Of a DNA stretch of 64,000 nucleotides, positions 43,047 to 53,790 are shown in pieces (the first letter of the stretch is position 1; every line of letters begins with the position of its first letter). Position numbers and translations under genes: made by a program. This stretch comes from Woeseiaceae bacterium (GTDB lineage Bacteria > Pseudomonadota > Gammaproteobacteria > Steroidobacterales > Woeseiaceae): NCBI GenBank assembly GCA_021773035.1, contig JAJFKU010000052.1:72040-136039 (forward strand). Reading direction: 5' to 3'. The notes below the pieces were generated by a model that searched no databases, was not told the origin of the DNA, and saw only the letters and a list, made by a program, of their open reading frames with translations.

Positions 43047-43793
43047 CTAATCACCGTCTGTTCCCGTGGATTTAGCGGCCACGATGCTTGCCAGACCCTG
43101 TTCGATATCCACACGGACATCGGAGAATCCCGCCGCGACGAGTTGATTTCTGACCCAGTCAGGTGAAAGGCGAAGTTTTCGATAGAAACTCTTGTTCAGT
43201 TTCCAGCCAGCGTCGCTGCGGATATAGACCAGGTCATGCACCTTGACGAAGTTCGGCTCATACTCAAGAAAGCAGGTGAAGACAGTGTCGTCGTCCTGCT
43301 TTACCGGAATGAACCTGTCGAGATTTTCCAACGGACGGGACAGATCGCGAAACGTTAGTACGAACTGTCCGCAAACCTCCAGGTGAGCAAACACTTCGTC
43401 GATGAGCTGCCGGACTCTGGCTGCCGTTTCAAGGTGTAGCAGCGTGTCGGTCATACAGACGACCAGCTCTGGGGCCGCGGTGATGTGATCTGCGAATGCC
43501 AGCATGTCATCGCGTATCACTTTGACCGTTGCGGTAGGATCGTTCGCTTTCAGTTCCTGGAGAAGTTGCTCGTCCAGGTCGATAGCCGTTACGGAATAAC
43601 CCAACTCGGCGAGCGGGATACTCTGAAATCCGCAGCCTGCGCCGAGATCTATTGCGTTTCGGGATATGTCCGGCCGGATGCGAAGCTTTTCGAAGAAGCT
43701 GCGATTCCTCGCCAGCTGCAGGTCAAAGCCACCCAACATCCATGAATAGACGTCAGACAGGACATCTTTATAGTGCGTTTCAACGGTTGCCAT
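43047..43793 (-). CDS. Class I SAM-dependent methyltransferase
   Basis: A 248-aa protein with the Rossmann-like fold: AIDLGAGCGFQSIPLAELG near residues 48-64 (motif I), the acidic end VTAIDLDEQLL (SAM ribose contact) and DDMLAFADH (motif II). Substrate not identifiable; the length suits small-molecule methyltransferases. It has no Cys or metal features of thiopurine-type enzymes. The gene is convergent with bacteriohemerythrin and followed upstream by a GNAT gene on the same strand. Confidence 0.8.
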   Translation of the reverse strand: MATVETHYKDVLSDVYSWMLGGFDLQLARNRSFFEKLRIRPDISRNAIDLGAGCGFQSIPLAELGYSVTAIDLDEQLLQELKANDPTATVKVIRDDMLAFADHITAAPELVVCMTDTLLHLETAARVRQLIDEVFAHLEVCGQFVLTFRDLSRPLENLDRFIPVKQDDDTVFTCFLEYEPNFVKVHDLVYIRSDAGWKLNKSFYRKLRLSPDWVRNQLVAAGFSDVRVDIEQGLASIVAAKSTGTDGD

Positions 43794-43846
43794 TGTGCCT
43801 CTCTGATATGTGCGGCGACTGGCCTGCTTATCGCAGGACGGTGTCG

Positions 43847-44695
43847 CTAGCGGGCAGCAAAATCGATAATCACGTCATCTCTGACGGGCTGGTAGCCGAT
43901 TCGCTGGTAGATCGAATTGGACACCGGATTTGCGAGGTCAGTATACAGGCAACAAAAGAGCTTACCTTTGTCGAGAAGCTTCTCGCTGAGTGTTGCGACA
44001 GCGGCCGATGCGTAACCACACTGCCGATCTGACGGCGGCGTGTAGACCCCGCTGACACTGGCGCTATTCGGGCTTTCTCTCGAAACAGCGATCATGCATC
44101 GCGGTCCCCGGTCGTCCCAGACGTAAAGCGCCGATAACGCCAGCAGCTTGTTGATGAAGTCGTTCGGGGTATCGGGGATTTTGGTTTCGCGCACAAAATC
44201 GACCGCCCATTCTCTGATCGTTGCGACCTCGTCATCGAGCGGTTTCCGCAGTGTTCCGTCAGGAGGATTTTCCGGAAACCGGACGTTCGTCAGTCTGTGT
44301 ACCCGGGTGCGCACGCGGACGCTCCAGTCGACATCGGCCTGAGCTGACCACGACTGAGCGAACAAAGTGGCTTCTTCTATTGAGCCGGCGACCCCCGGTA
44401 AATCGGGGTATAGGGCAGTCACTTCTTCAAGCAACAACGGGATTGCCGCGGCGGGCATTCTCGATAAAGTAAGGTGATATGGCGGCGTCCGAAACGCGCA
44501 GCCTGTGATACCACTGTCGTCTGCGATAGAGGCCCAGAACTGCGCTGCATGGTCGGTTTTTTTCGAGTCCATCTGCTGCTGCGCAATACCGATTAACAGG
44601 CTGTTTTCTGCCTCGGATTGCAGTAACCAGTGCATCGCCTGCTGTAGCAGATCGCCGGCCGTCTCCTGTCGAACAACTCTCATGGCACTACTCAT
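43847..44695 (-). CDS. GNAT family N-acetyltransferase
   Basis: A 282-aa protein with a variable N-terminal half and a C-terminal GNAT core at about residues 150-275: VSGVYTPPSDRQCGYASAAVATLSE is the acetyl-CoA pyrophosphate-binding segment (the usual Q/R-x-x-G-x-A, here RQCGYA), followed by LYTDLANPVSNSIYQRIGYQPV typical of the last strand and helix. Substrate unknown. It lies between the methyltransferase and the dihydrofolate-reductase-like gene on the same strand. Confidence 0.85.
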   Translation of the reverse strand: MSSAMRVVRQETAGDLLQQAMHWLLQSEAENSLLIGIAQQQMDSKKTDHAAQFWASIADDSGITGCAFRTPPYHLTLSRMPAAAIPLLLEEVTALYPDLPGVAGSIEEATLFAQSWSAQADVDWSVRVRTRVHRLTNVRFPENPPDGTLRKPLDDEVATIREWAVDFVRETKIPDTPNDFINKLLALSALYVWDDRGPRCMIAVSRESPNSASVSGVYTPPSDRQCGYASAAVATLSEKLLDKGKLFCCLYTDLANPVSNSIYQRIGYQPVRDDVIIDFAAR

Positions 44696-44720
44696 GATTT
44701 TGACAGGATAGTCGATGGGC

Positions 44721-45302
44721 CTAAGAAGCAGATCTGTATATCCCCATCACGACACCGGTCGAAGTCGTATCGCTTTTTACGAGTTCCAGGTTTGACGGGA
44801 GGGTTCCTGTGTCAAACAGGCGTTTTCCGTTACCGGTTACCACAGGGAAGGTCCACAGGCGAAGTTCGTCAATGAGTTCTGCTGCCAGTAACGCCTGTAT
44901 CAGCTGCCAGCTACCGTGTACCTGCAGCAGCGGCCCTTCGGTATTCTTCAACCTGGTGATTTCCTCGGCAGCGTCTCCGCTGACAGCAACCGAGTTCTGC
45001 CAATTGAGTTCGGTCAGCGTCGATGTCACGACATATTTACGCGCGTCATTGAGTTTCCGGCCATGGTCCGACTCAGGCGCGTTCGGCCAGTGTCCCGCGA
45101 ACAATTCATAGGTCTTGCGGCCAAACAAAAGGTCGAATGGTTGTGCCATTGCCTCCCGTTCAACCTGTTCCATGACGGCTGGCCAAAAGTTGGCTGCCCA
45201 CCCGCCGTGTGAAAAGCCGCCGGAGGTGTCTTCTTCCGCCATGCCCGGAGCCTGCATTACGCCATCAAGTGTCACAAATGTCAGAATGGCCAATTCTCTC
45301 AT
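44721..45302 (-). CDS. Dihydrofolate-reductase-fold protein (RibD C-terminal-like)
   Basis: A 193-aa protein of the RibD_C/DHFR-like group: LAILTFVTLDGVMQAPG at the start, FDLLFGRKTYELFAGHWP near 57-75, and LLQVHGSWQLIQALLAAELIDELRLWTFPVVTGNGKRLFD at the C-terminal side. Proteins of this group bind NADPH, but many are not riboflavin or folate enzymes. It is probably a reductase of unknown substrate. It sits 12 nt past the small membrane gene's stop on the same strand. Confidence 0.88.
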   Translation of the reverse strand: MRELAILTFVTLDGVMQAPGMAEEDTSGGFSHGGWAANFWPAVMEQVEREAMAQPFDLLFGRKTYELFAGHWPNAPESDHGRKLNDARKYVVTSTLTELNWQNSVAVSGDAAEEITRLKNTEGPLLQVHGSWQLIQALLAAELIDELRLWTFPVVTGNGKRLFDTGTLPSNLELVKSDTTSTGVVMGIYRSAS

Positions 45303-45313
45303 CGCTAATGTTC

Positions 45314-45508
45314 CTAAGTTGCAGCTGTTGTCAGCAGGGCTCTCAGTATATTGAAGGAGAGCAGCGCTAACACAAGGAACACCGCGAAAAAGATGACCTG
45401 GCGTTGCCTGAGCACTGCACCCTTTTTGCTTTCGATCGTGCGAACGATCCAGTCGGCCAGCAGGTAGATCACTATCGCATTGAGCGTAAACAACACAATT
45501 TCCATCAT
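45314..45508 (-). CDS. Small two-helix membrane protein beside heme-copper subunit I
   Basis: A 64-aa protein with two hydrophobic segments (about residues 4-23 and 37-58) separated by a basic loop (IESKKGAVLRQRQ). The start overlaps the stop of the heme-copper-like gene upstream by 4 nt, so they are very likely translated together. It has no His or Cys and no recognisable family. A small accessory subunit of the partner is the natural guess. Confidence 0.6.
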   Translation of the reverse strand: MMEIVLFTLNAIVIYLLADWIVRTIESKKGAVLRQRQVIFFAVFLVLALLSFNILRALLTTAAT

Positions 45509-46872
45509 GATTTATCCCTCCGGCTCATGGATCGGTAGGCGACGACAAGAAACAGCAGGCCGCCGATGACCGAAACGAGTCCGCCGAGACCCATCAGTCC
45601 CATTCCGGCCGTTTGACCAAGCCCTTCGAGCCCCTGCGCGGCACCGGCTGTCTTGCGCTGTACGCCGTAGCCGCCGCTCCACGCGAGTCCGATGATATGC
45701 AGCAACTGGCCGCCGCCGTAAAGATAAGGTTGCCAGGTCGCCATTTTCTCGGGCAATTCGCCAAAGCCAAGGCGTGGCAGCAGATAATAAGTGAGCCCCA
45801 TAAATGCAATCGTTACGCCGACGGTGGCGCCGTGATAGTGCGCGGGTATCACGATATCGAGGCCGACAATCATGAAGCCCAGGATTCCTCCGACGGCAAA
45901 CAATCCCAGCGAGCTGACCAGTGCTGCACGAAGATATCGACTCTCTCCCTGCGGTGTCTCGGCGCGCCAGAGGCTGGCGGCAACGGCCAGCCCCAGGGGC
46001 AGGCAGGACAGGCCCCCGTACTTCATCAGCTCCGTGAACGCGATTCGATGGCCGGTGCTGGAAATATCATGCGCCAGGTATAGAAAAGGAACGGTAATCA
46101 CCGGCAGCGCGAGAAAAACGAGGAACACAAGTGTCAGCCGAGGCGTGAGTTCAAAGCGGCAGCCACTGGCGCTGGCCAGAACCACCCATGCGATCATCAT
46201 CAGCAAGGTGTAGCTGAACTGGACGATGTGACCGCCGCCCCAGAACAGGAATTCGAAATAGATCTGCCCATCGATATCAGCCGGCAGTCCCAGCCAGGAG
46301 GCGAATACCGCGATGATTGCAATGCCACTCAGTAGCGCGGAGATGACCATCCCGGTTTGCAGGGCTGTCGTGCCGCTGAGCTGATCACCAAGCCGCTGTC
46401 GGGATACGAGAGTCCGGGTCAAATGACTGAGTATCCCGAGTACGAACAAGGTCAGGCCGCCGTAAAACAACCCGTGCTGAAGAATGGGCACGTAGTTGTT
46501 CATCAACGGTTTGCCGGCACCGGCAAACGGGCAGGCGATAATGATGGCGGTGCCCAGCGCCGCAAGTGCAAAGGAGAGTCGGTCCCATCGAGGCTTGTCG
46601 GTCGTAGTACTCAGAGTCCAGCTGACAGCCGACATGGACAACAACCAGATGAGGACCGATAACGTGACATGCACGACGAGCGCAATGTGAAAAAAATCGA
46701 GGAGCGGTATCAGGCCCTGCACGACCGGCGTGCGAGCGAGCACCAGCAGCAGGGAAAATACGCCGGCTGTCAGCAACGAAATCAGGCTGAGTATCAGCCA
46801 GGCGACTGCAATTCGGCGCGTATCGCTGTCGCGAACGGGCAAAGCATAGAGACTTCTTTGATTCTGGGACAA
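45505..46872 (-). CDS. Heme-copper oxidoreductase subunit I homologue with His-to-Asp CuB ligand
   Basis: A 455-aa, twelve-helix protein annotated by eye as cbb3/C-type-like. Heme ligands are present: His68 (VVHVTLS), His345 and His347 (IPAHYHGATVGV). The first CuB His is His215 in FWGGGHIVQFSY. The following HH pair is His268-Asp269 (LYLAHDISSTG), so one CuB ligand is replaced by Asp. I recall that one proposed nitric oxide reductase family, gNOR, has such an Asp. No CcoO, CcoP or CuA subunit lies beside it, only a 64-aa membrane gene. Function as oxidase is unlikely; NO reduction is a hypothesis. Confidence 0.75.
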   Translation of the reverse strand: MSQNQRSLYALPVRDSDTRRIAVAWLILSLISLLTAGVFSLLLVLARTPVVQGLIPLLDFFHIALVVHVTLSVLIWLLSMSAVSWTLSTTTDKPRWDRLSFALAALGTAIIIACPFAGAGKPLMNNYVPILQHGLFYGGLTLFVLGILSHLTRTLVSRQRLGDQLSGTTALQTGMVISALLSGIAIIAVFASWLGLPADIDGQIYFEFLFWGGGHIVQFSYTLLMMIAWVVLASASGCRFELTPRLTLVFLVFLALPVITVPFLYLAHDISSTGHRIAFTELMKYGGLSCLPLGLAVAASLWRAETPQGESRYLRAALVSSLGLFAVGGILGFMIVGLDIVIPAHYHGATVGVTIAFMGLTYYLLPRLGFGELPEKMATWQPYLYGGGQLLHIIGLAWSGGYGVQRKTAGAAQGLEGLGQTAGMGLMGLGGLVSVIGGLLFLVVAYRSMSRRDKS

Positions 46873-46953
46873 TAGTTCGCCTGTGACATGCCTGCGAAGG
46901 ACGGACGCTACAGGCTAAAAGCCAGCCCCGTCAATGCGTGATAACCTCAATTC

Positions 46954-48102
46954 ATGAAAATTACGGACTGCAATAACATCATGGATTTCCGCCGCCTTGC
47001 GCGGCGGAATCTACCGTCACCGGTGTTCAACTACCTCGATGGAGGCGCCGACGACGAGTGGACGCTGGGCAGAAACACCACTGCATTCGATGACTACGAG
47101 TTGTTACCGGCGCAGCTGTCCGATGTGAGCAAGCTGGATCTCAGGACATCGCTGTTTGGCGAGCAGCTGGCGTGGCCGGTCATGATTTCGCCAACGGGAG
47201 CCTCAAAACTGTTTCATGCCGGCGGTGAACCGGCGGTGATTCGCGCCGCCGAAAAGTCTGGCATGGTTTATAGCCTGTCGACACTCGGCACGACGACGAT
47301 AGAAGATGTAGCGGCAGCGGGCAGCTGTCCGTTGATGTATCAAATCTATATCCTGAAGGACCGCGGCATGACCGCCGATTTTGTCAGTCGCTGCAAGGCT
47401 TCGGGGTACAAGGCGCTTTGCCTGACTGTCGACACGCCAGTGCCGGGCAACCGGGAACGCGATGCGGTCTACGGGTTCTCGTCGGGACGGCTGCGGATGC
47501 GGGCTGTGCCGAGCTGGTTGCGCCACCCGGGCTGGTTGTACCGGGCACTGATCAGAAAAGACCTGGAAATGGTGAATCTCGCGACCAGCGAGCGACCCTC
47601 AGAGAGCCAGGAGATGGGCCTGCTCGACTATTTCAACGCCCAGCTCGATCGCTCGCTGACCTGGAAGGACGTGGAGTGGCTGGCGTCGTTGTGGGATGGC
47701 CCGCTGGTCGTCAAGGGTGTGCAGACAGTGGCGGACTGCCGCAATGCGGCGAACTCGGGTGCAACGGCTGTTATGTTGTCGAACCACGGCGGCCGGCAGC
47801 TCGAGGCAGCGCCCGCACCGGTGGATTGTATTGCCGATGTCGCCGACGCCTTGCATGACCGGCTTGAGATCATCTGCGACGGCGGTGTGCGGCGAGGTAC
47901 GCATGTCCTGAAGGCGCTGGCTTTGGGCGCGACGGCCTGCAGTATCGGCCGAGGGTACCTCTACCCGCTGGCTGCCGGCGGTCAGGCGGGTGTCGAGCGA
48001 GGTTTGGGCCTGTTACGTGCCGAGGTAGAGCGCGGTATGGCGCTAATCGGCTGCGATTCGATCGAGAAGTTGGGCCCGAGCTTCGTTCGGCGCCGAAAAT
48101 AG
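46954..48102 (+). CDS. FMN-dependent alpha-hydroxy acid dehydrogenase (LldD/GOX family)
   Basis: A 382-aa TIM-barrel enzyme. Core features: PSPVFNYLDGGADDEW at the N-terminus, WPVMISPTGASKLFHAGGE, YQIYILKDRG, and the catalytic His and Arg in VMLSNHGGRQLE, followed by ICDGGVRRGTHVLKALALGATACSIGRG that binds the FMN phosphate. It oxidises L-lactate, glycolate or another 2-hydroxy acid to the keto acid. The substrate cannot be read off; the membrane-binding loop of L-lactate dehydrogenases is not clearly seen. Divergent from the heme-copper-like gene. Confidence 0.93.
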   Translation: MKITDCNNIMDFRRLARRNLPSPVFNYLDGGADDEWTLGRNTTAFDDYELLPAQLSDVSKLDLRTSLFGEQLAWPVMISPTGASKLFHAGGEPAVIRAAEKSGMVYSLSTLGTTTIEDVAAAGSCPLMYQIYILKDRGMTADFVSRCKASGYKALCLTVDTPVPGNRERDAVYGFSSGRLRMRAVPSWLRHPGWLYRALIRKDLEMVNLATSERPSESQEMGLLDYFNAQLDRSLTWKDVEWLASLWDGPLVVKGVQTVADCRNAANSGATAVMLSNHGGRQLEAAPAPVDCIADVADALHDRLEIICDGGVRRGTHVLKALALGATACSIGRGYLYPLAAGGQAGVERGLGLLRAEVERGMALIGCDSIEKLGPSFVRRRK

Positions 48103-48179
48103 TGGGATTTAAGGCGCATTTGCGGGTACCATTTCTGCAGCTGCGACAATGGGGGCGCGGTGTTTTGTGAGAGGTAGCT

Positions 48180-48392
48180 ATGTCAGGCGAAAGAGTGACC
48201 GGAACCGTAAAGTGGTTCAACGACGATAAGGGCTTCGGATTTATCGAGCGCGAAGGTGGTCAGGACGTGTTTGTTCACCACACAGCGGTTCAGATGGAAG
48301 GCTTTAAGACGCTCAAAGAAGGACAGAAGGTCTCGATGGAAGTGACGCAGGGCCAGAAGGGGCCTCAGGCAGAAAACGTAATCGCCGAGTGA
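48180..48392 (+). CDS. Cold-shock domain protein (CspA family)
   Basis: A 70-aa OB-fold protein with both RNA-binding motifs, KGFGFIE (RNP1) and DVFVHHTAV (RNP2), and the family start GTVKWFND. It binds single-stranded RNA and melts structures; many paralogues act at cold shock or stationary phase. It has a preceding 77-nt gap with no clear long cold-shock leader, and stands alone. Confidence 0.95.
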   Translation: MSGERVTGTVKWFNDDKGFGFIEREGGQDVFVHHTAVQMEGFKTLKEGQKVSMEVTQGQKGPQAENVIAE

Positions 48393-48430
48393 TATTCGGC
48401 CAAACTCTGCCAGCGATGCGCCTCAGGCGA

Positions 48431-49189
48431 CTATAAGCCGCGGAGCCCGTCGCTAATCAGTTTCAGCGCAACGACGAACAGCAGCACGTAGACGAAGCGG
48501 AAGAACCAGCGGTCCGAGACGTTATTGTGCAGCCATACCCCGAGCCCCACGCCTATCGGCGCAAACGGCGCGAGTATCAGCGATGCGCCCAGATTGTCCG
48601 CCGAGAGCTGCCCCAGCCAGCCGTAGGGTAGGAGCTTCGCATAGTTGACGACGGCAAAAAAAACCACGGCCGTTGCGACGAACTGCGTTCGATCCAGTGG
48701 GCGACGCAGCAGGTACATACTAATCGGCGGTCCCCCCGCATGAGCGACAAAGCTGGTGAAACCGGCAGCGGCACCGCCCAGTATTCCGTAGCCCCTGGCA
48801 ATATAGCCGGCCGCTGCAGAGGAGTCGTGACGCTGAATCAGCCAGTAGTGGCTTGTAAACAAGATGGCAACGAGACCAATAATCAGTTTGACGGCAGCGG
48901 CGCTCATGTAGCCAAATAAAAGGGTTCCGGCAAGGATTCCAAGCATCGAGGCCGGAATGAGGGTGCGAAGTTCGGGCAGGACCCACTTGCCGCGGTAGGC
49001 CCACAGGCTGATCAGGTCCATGAGGCAGAGTATTGGCAAGAGAATGGCGGCGGCCTGAACCGGGGACATGACCAGTGCCATCAACGGCACGGCGGCAACG
49101 CCCGGACCACCGCCGAAACCGCCTTTCGCTATGCCGAACAAGAGCACAGCCGGAATCGAAGCGGCGTAGAACATTGGATCCGAAAGCAA
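48431..49189 (-). CDS. TauE/SafE family sulfite exporter-like membrane protein
   Basis: A 252-aa protein with about eight hydrophobic segments in two related halves. Signatures are IAKGGFGGGPGVAAVPLMALV near residues 17-37 and FTSFVAHAGGPPISMYLLRR near the middle, both typical of TauE/SafE. I place the start at TTG 49189, since GGAG lies at 49198-49195 with a 5-nt spacer and gives the usual LLSDPMFYAAS onset. Members export sulfite or organosulfur anions, but the substrate here is open. It is convergent with the cold-shock gene. Confidence 0.88.
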   Translation of the reverse strand: MLSDPMFYAASIPAVLLFGIAKGGFGGGPGVAAVPLMALVMSPVQAAAILLPILCLMDLISLWAYRGKWVLPELRTLIPASMLGILAGTLLFGYMSAAAVKLIIGLVAILFTSHYWLIQRHDSSAAAGYIARGYGILGGAAAGFTSFVAHAGGPPISMYLLRRPLDRTQFVATAVVFFAVVNYAKLLPYGWLGQLSADNLGASLILAPFAPIGVGLGVWLHNNVSDRWFFRFVYVLLFVVALKLISDGLRGL

Positions 49190-49285
49190 ATCTGCTCCTT
49201 GGCCCGCAGCCGACTTACTGACAGGCCGGAATTCTGTTTTAATCGAGAACAAGAGAAAAAATAAGGCGAACAAGAATACTCCGTT

Positions 49286-49669
49286 GTGAAGATACGTATC
49301 AAAGATAATTCGATCCGATTGCGTTTGACGCAGGGCGAAGTCGATGCCATGCGCAACGATAGTGTTGTCAGGTCGCGGACAGGATTTCCCGGCGGGCGTG
49401 AGTTTTGTTACTCACTTGAAAGCAGTCCGGCCAGCGTCAGCCCGGCGGCATTTCTTTCAGATAATGCGATAACCGTTCGTTTGCCTGAAACCACGGTGCT
49501 GGACTGGGCTACGACGGAGCAGGTGTCGATCACAGCCGATCAAATACTCGATGACGGACAGCAATTGATGATTCTCGTGGAAAAGGACTTCGCCTGCCTT
49601 GCACCCAGGAAGGGCGAGGATGAGACGGACATGTATCCGCACCCAAATGAAGACAAGGTGAAGTGCTAA
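49286..49669 (+). CDS. DUF7009-like small protein
   Basis: A 127-aa protein starting at GTG 49286: MKIRIKDNSIRLRLTQGEVD is the conserved N-terminus of this small family, followed by DSVVRSRTGFPGG and EKDFACLAPR near the end; the last residue is Cys. It has no signal or membrane segment, so it is cytoplasmic. Function unknown; the family name is from memory. Its stop overlaps the next ATG (TAATG), so it is co-translated with the DUF2461 protein. Confidence 0.7.
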   Translation: MKIRIKDNSIRLRLTQGEVDAMRNDSVVRSRTGFPGGREFCYSLESSPASVSPAAFLSDNAITVRLPETTVLDWATTEQVSITADQILDDGQQLMILVEKDFACLAPRKGEDETDMYPHPNEDKVKC

Positions 49670-50364
49670 TGGCCGCCAGCCGCTACAGTTCCTTCGAGAA
49701 AACAACGGTGAAGTTTCTTCGCGAACTAAAGAACAACAACAATCGCGAGTGGTTCAAGGCGAACAAGACGCGCTATGAAGAAGATGTCCTCGACGTCGCG
49801 CTGCATTTTATTCAGTCCATGCAGGACCCGTTAGCGGATATCGCACCGCATTTTACGGCTGTTCCAACACGGGTAGGCGGTTCGTTAATGCGGGTGTATC
49901 GAGATACGCGGTTCTCGCACAACAAGCTGCCCTACAAAACGAATATCGGCATTCAGTTTCGTCACGAGCGTGCCAGGGACGTCCATTCTCCCGGGTACTA
50001 CGTTCACATCGACCCCGATGAAGTTTTTGTCGGCGTTGGCATGTGGCGCCCGGATTCCGATCCGTTGCGACAAATTCGCGAGCGTATTGCGGCGAAACCG
50101 TCGGAGTGGACGCGCGCGACCGGCAGTGCGGCTTTCAAGCGCCACTTCAGTCTGGGCGGTGAGTCATTGCAACGCCCGCCGCGGGGATTCGACAAGGAAC
50201 ACCCGCTGATCGATGACATAAAACGCAAGAGCTTTATTGCAGTACGTAATATGACGATAGAAGACGCGCTGAAACCACAGTTTCAGCGTAGCGTTGAGAC
50301 GTCATTCAAGCAGGCGACACCGTATATGGAGTTCTTGTGCGCAGCCGTTGGGGTGAAACTCTAA
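49669..50364 (+). CDS. DUF2461 (TIGR02453-like) protein
   Basis: A 231-aa cytoplasmic protein with the family onset FEKTTVKFLRELKNNNNREWFKANK and the RVYRDTRFSHNKLPYKTN segment at about 75-95, and GYYVHIDPDEVFVGVGMWRPD in the core; these identify DUF2461. The role of this family is unknown. It begins one base before the DUF7009-like stop. Its stop is followed by the palindrome-bearing gap. Confidence 0.88.
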   Translation: MAASRYSSFEKTTVKFLRELKNNNNREWFKANKTRYEEDVLDVALHFIQSMQDPLADIAPHFTAVPTRVGGSLMRVYRDTRFSHNKLPYKTNIGIQFRHERARDVHSPGYYVHIDPDEVFVGVGMWRPDSDPLRQIRERIAAKPSEWTRATGSAAFKRHFSLGGESLQRPPRGFDKEHPLIDDIKRKSFIAVRNMTIEDALKPQFQRSVETSFKQATPYMEFLCAAVGVKL

Positions 50365-50455
50365 CGCGTAACTGTTGGCATTTGAATGCAGAGGCTGTCG
50401 CAATGTCCCCAGGATGTCGGCTGCCGGCCTCGACGCACTGGGATCTGCGCAGGGT

Positions 50456-50530
50456 CATCGATCTGGAAGGGCATACCGGAATGGCTCACTACGTTCCGCT
50501 TTATTTCCGGTATGCCCTTCCAGATCGATG
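50456..50530. repeat. 26-bp perfect inverted repeat with a 23-nt loop
   Basis: Left arm 50456-50481 and right arm 50505-50530 are perfect reverse complements. The 281-nt gap (50365-50645) between the DUF2461 gene and the convergent redoxin gene holds no credible gene. A weaker outer pairing GGCTGCC (50420-50426)/GGCAGCC (50586-50592) suggests nested structure. It could be a terminator for both genes, a small mobile-element remnant, or a structured RNA; there is no T-run beside it. Confidence 0.85.
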
Positions 50531-50645
50531 CCTTGAGACAGTTACCGGTTCGTTCGCCTGCGCCGGTTACCGTTCGCGAATGCCAGGCAGCCACAAGCTT
50601 CAAACACTTCGAAACACACCATTTACAATCGCTGATCGATTACAT

Positions 50646-51233
50646 CTAACGACCAAGCGCGGTTCGCAGTTCGTGTAACAGTGTCTTCGCATTCGGCCGG
50701 TCGGCGATAAACTTCGATAACTCCGTATACCGGATGATACCGCTGGGATCGACGACGAGGGCGGTGGGCCAGACAGTGTCATCGCCATACTCCTTGCGAT
50801 GTTTCCTGGCGACACCGGACTCGTGCAGCAGGCCGAGTTGCCGGGTAACGGCGAGGTCTTCGTCCAGCCAGAAATCGAACTCGACTTCAAAAAACTCAGC
50901 GACTCGGCGTGTCGTCTCCAGTGGTTTCGGCGTAACGAGAATCAGCCTGGCGCCAAGGTCGACAATGTCCTTGTAATAAACGCTCAGGTTTTTGACCTGC
51001 GAACTGCAAAATGGGCACCAGTTGCCGCGGACAAACAGCATGACGACTGCGGTGCCATGCAGTTCCGCCGAGCGCACCGGATCGCCGCTTTCATCGACGG
51101 CGCGGAAATCCGGCAGCGGCTGCCCGCGACGCAATACCGCGGGGACGGGTCGGCCTGTTGAGCGAAAACGCCAGTAGGCGAAGGCTGCGATTGCCAGAAT
51201 CGCGACGATGATCGGTAGTGCGATGCTATTCAT
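50646..51233 (-). CDS. Membrane-anchored AhpC/TSA-type redoxin
   Basis: ATG 51233 gives 195 aa with an N-terminal helix (about residues 3-21) that anchors the thioredoxin fold outside. The active-site motif WCPFC in VRGNWCPFCSSQVKNL gives a Cys pair two residues apart, as in peroxiredoxin-like/thiol-disulfide enzymes, and LVVDPSGIIRY is the typical later strand. Likely reduces peroxides or disulfides in the periplasm. It is convergent with the inverted repeat and divergent from the acetoacetate-CoA ligase gene. Confidence 0.85.
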   Translation of the reverse strand: MNSIALPIIVAILAIAAFAYWRFRSTGRPVPAVLRRGQPLPDFRAVDESGDPVRSAELHGTAVVMLFVRGNWCPFCSSQVKNLSVYYKDIVDLGARLILVTPKPLETTRRVAEFFEVEFDFWLDEDLAVTRQLGLLHESGVARKHRKEYGDDTVWPTALVVDPSGIIRYTELSKFIADRPNAKTLLHELRTALGR

Positions 51234-51317
51234 AGTGCGAAGTATCGCCCTCGATTGGTCGTGGACACAAGGGTCGTTTTGTGGATACTGATAAGCGCCT
51301 GGCGATACGCAGAGAAG

Positions 51318-53252
<1,935 letters not shown>

Positions 53253-53262
53253 GGCGTTTCGC

Positions 53263-53790
53263 ATGCCAGACAGTGGGTTTATCGGTATTGAGGTAGTTCG
53301 GGGCAAGGTGCTTCCCGAGTGGATTGACGTCAATGAGCACATGAATGTTGCCTACTACGTACTGGCCTTTGACCTTGCCGTCGATTCGTTGTGGGAACAG
53401 TTCGGCATCACGGAAAACCACGTCAATGTCAGCGACAGTTCGACCTTCGCGGTGGAAACGCATATTACCTGGCAACGTGAAATGGCCGTCGACGAACCCT
53501 ATGTCATCACGTCGCAACTGCTGGCCTACGATAACAAGCGGATTCATCAGTTCATGCGCATGTATCATGCGGAGCAGCATTATCTGGCATCGACGGCCGA
53601 GTGGCTGAATCTGCATGTCGATCTCGCCGTAAGAAAAGTCTCGCCGTGGCCGGAAGCCATCAGCGAGCGTATCGCTGCATTCGCCGGGTTGCAGCAGGAC
53701 TGGGGCTGGCCGCAGGAGGCGGGCAAGCGAATGACGGTACGCGAGCCCGTATACAGTGCGGCGGCTATTGGACGGGGGGTGAGCGCGTAG
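53263..53790 (+). CDS. Hotdog-fold thioesterase family protein
   Basis: ATG 53263 gives 175 aa. Residues about 8-145 form a hotdog domain: [26 protein letters not shown] with the DxNxHMN pattern in which Asp lies in the helix start, then [17 protein letters not shown]. The family includes 4-hydroxybenzoyl-CoA-like and carnitinyl-CoA thioesterases. It hydrolyses an acyl-CoA; beside the acetoacetate-CoA ligase it may act on a short acyl- or hydroxyacyl-CoA. Its stop overlaps glpK's GTG start (TAGTG). Confidence 0.85.
   Translation: MPDSGFIGIEVVRGKVLPEWIDVNEHMNVAYYVLAFDLAVDSLWEQFGITENHVNVSDSSTFAVETHITWQREMAVDEPYVITSQLLAYDNKRIHQFMRMYHAEQHYLASTAEWLNLHVDLAVRKVSPWPEAISERIAAFAGLQQDWGWPQEAGKRMTVREPVYSAAAIGRGVSA

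Noticed and set aside
50386..50649. 87-codon reading frame over the inverted repeat
   Set aside because: Its two similar peptide segments come only from reading through both arms of the palindrome. It has no ribosome-binding site or recognisable domain.
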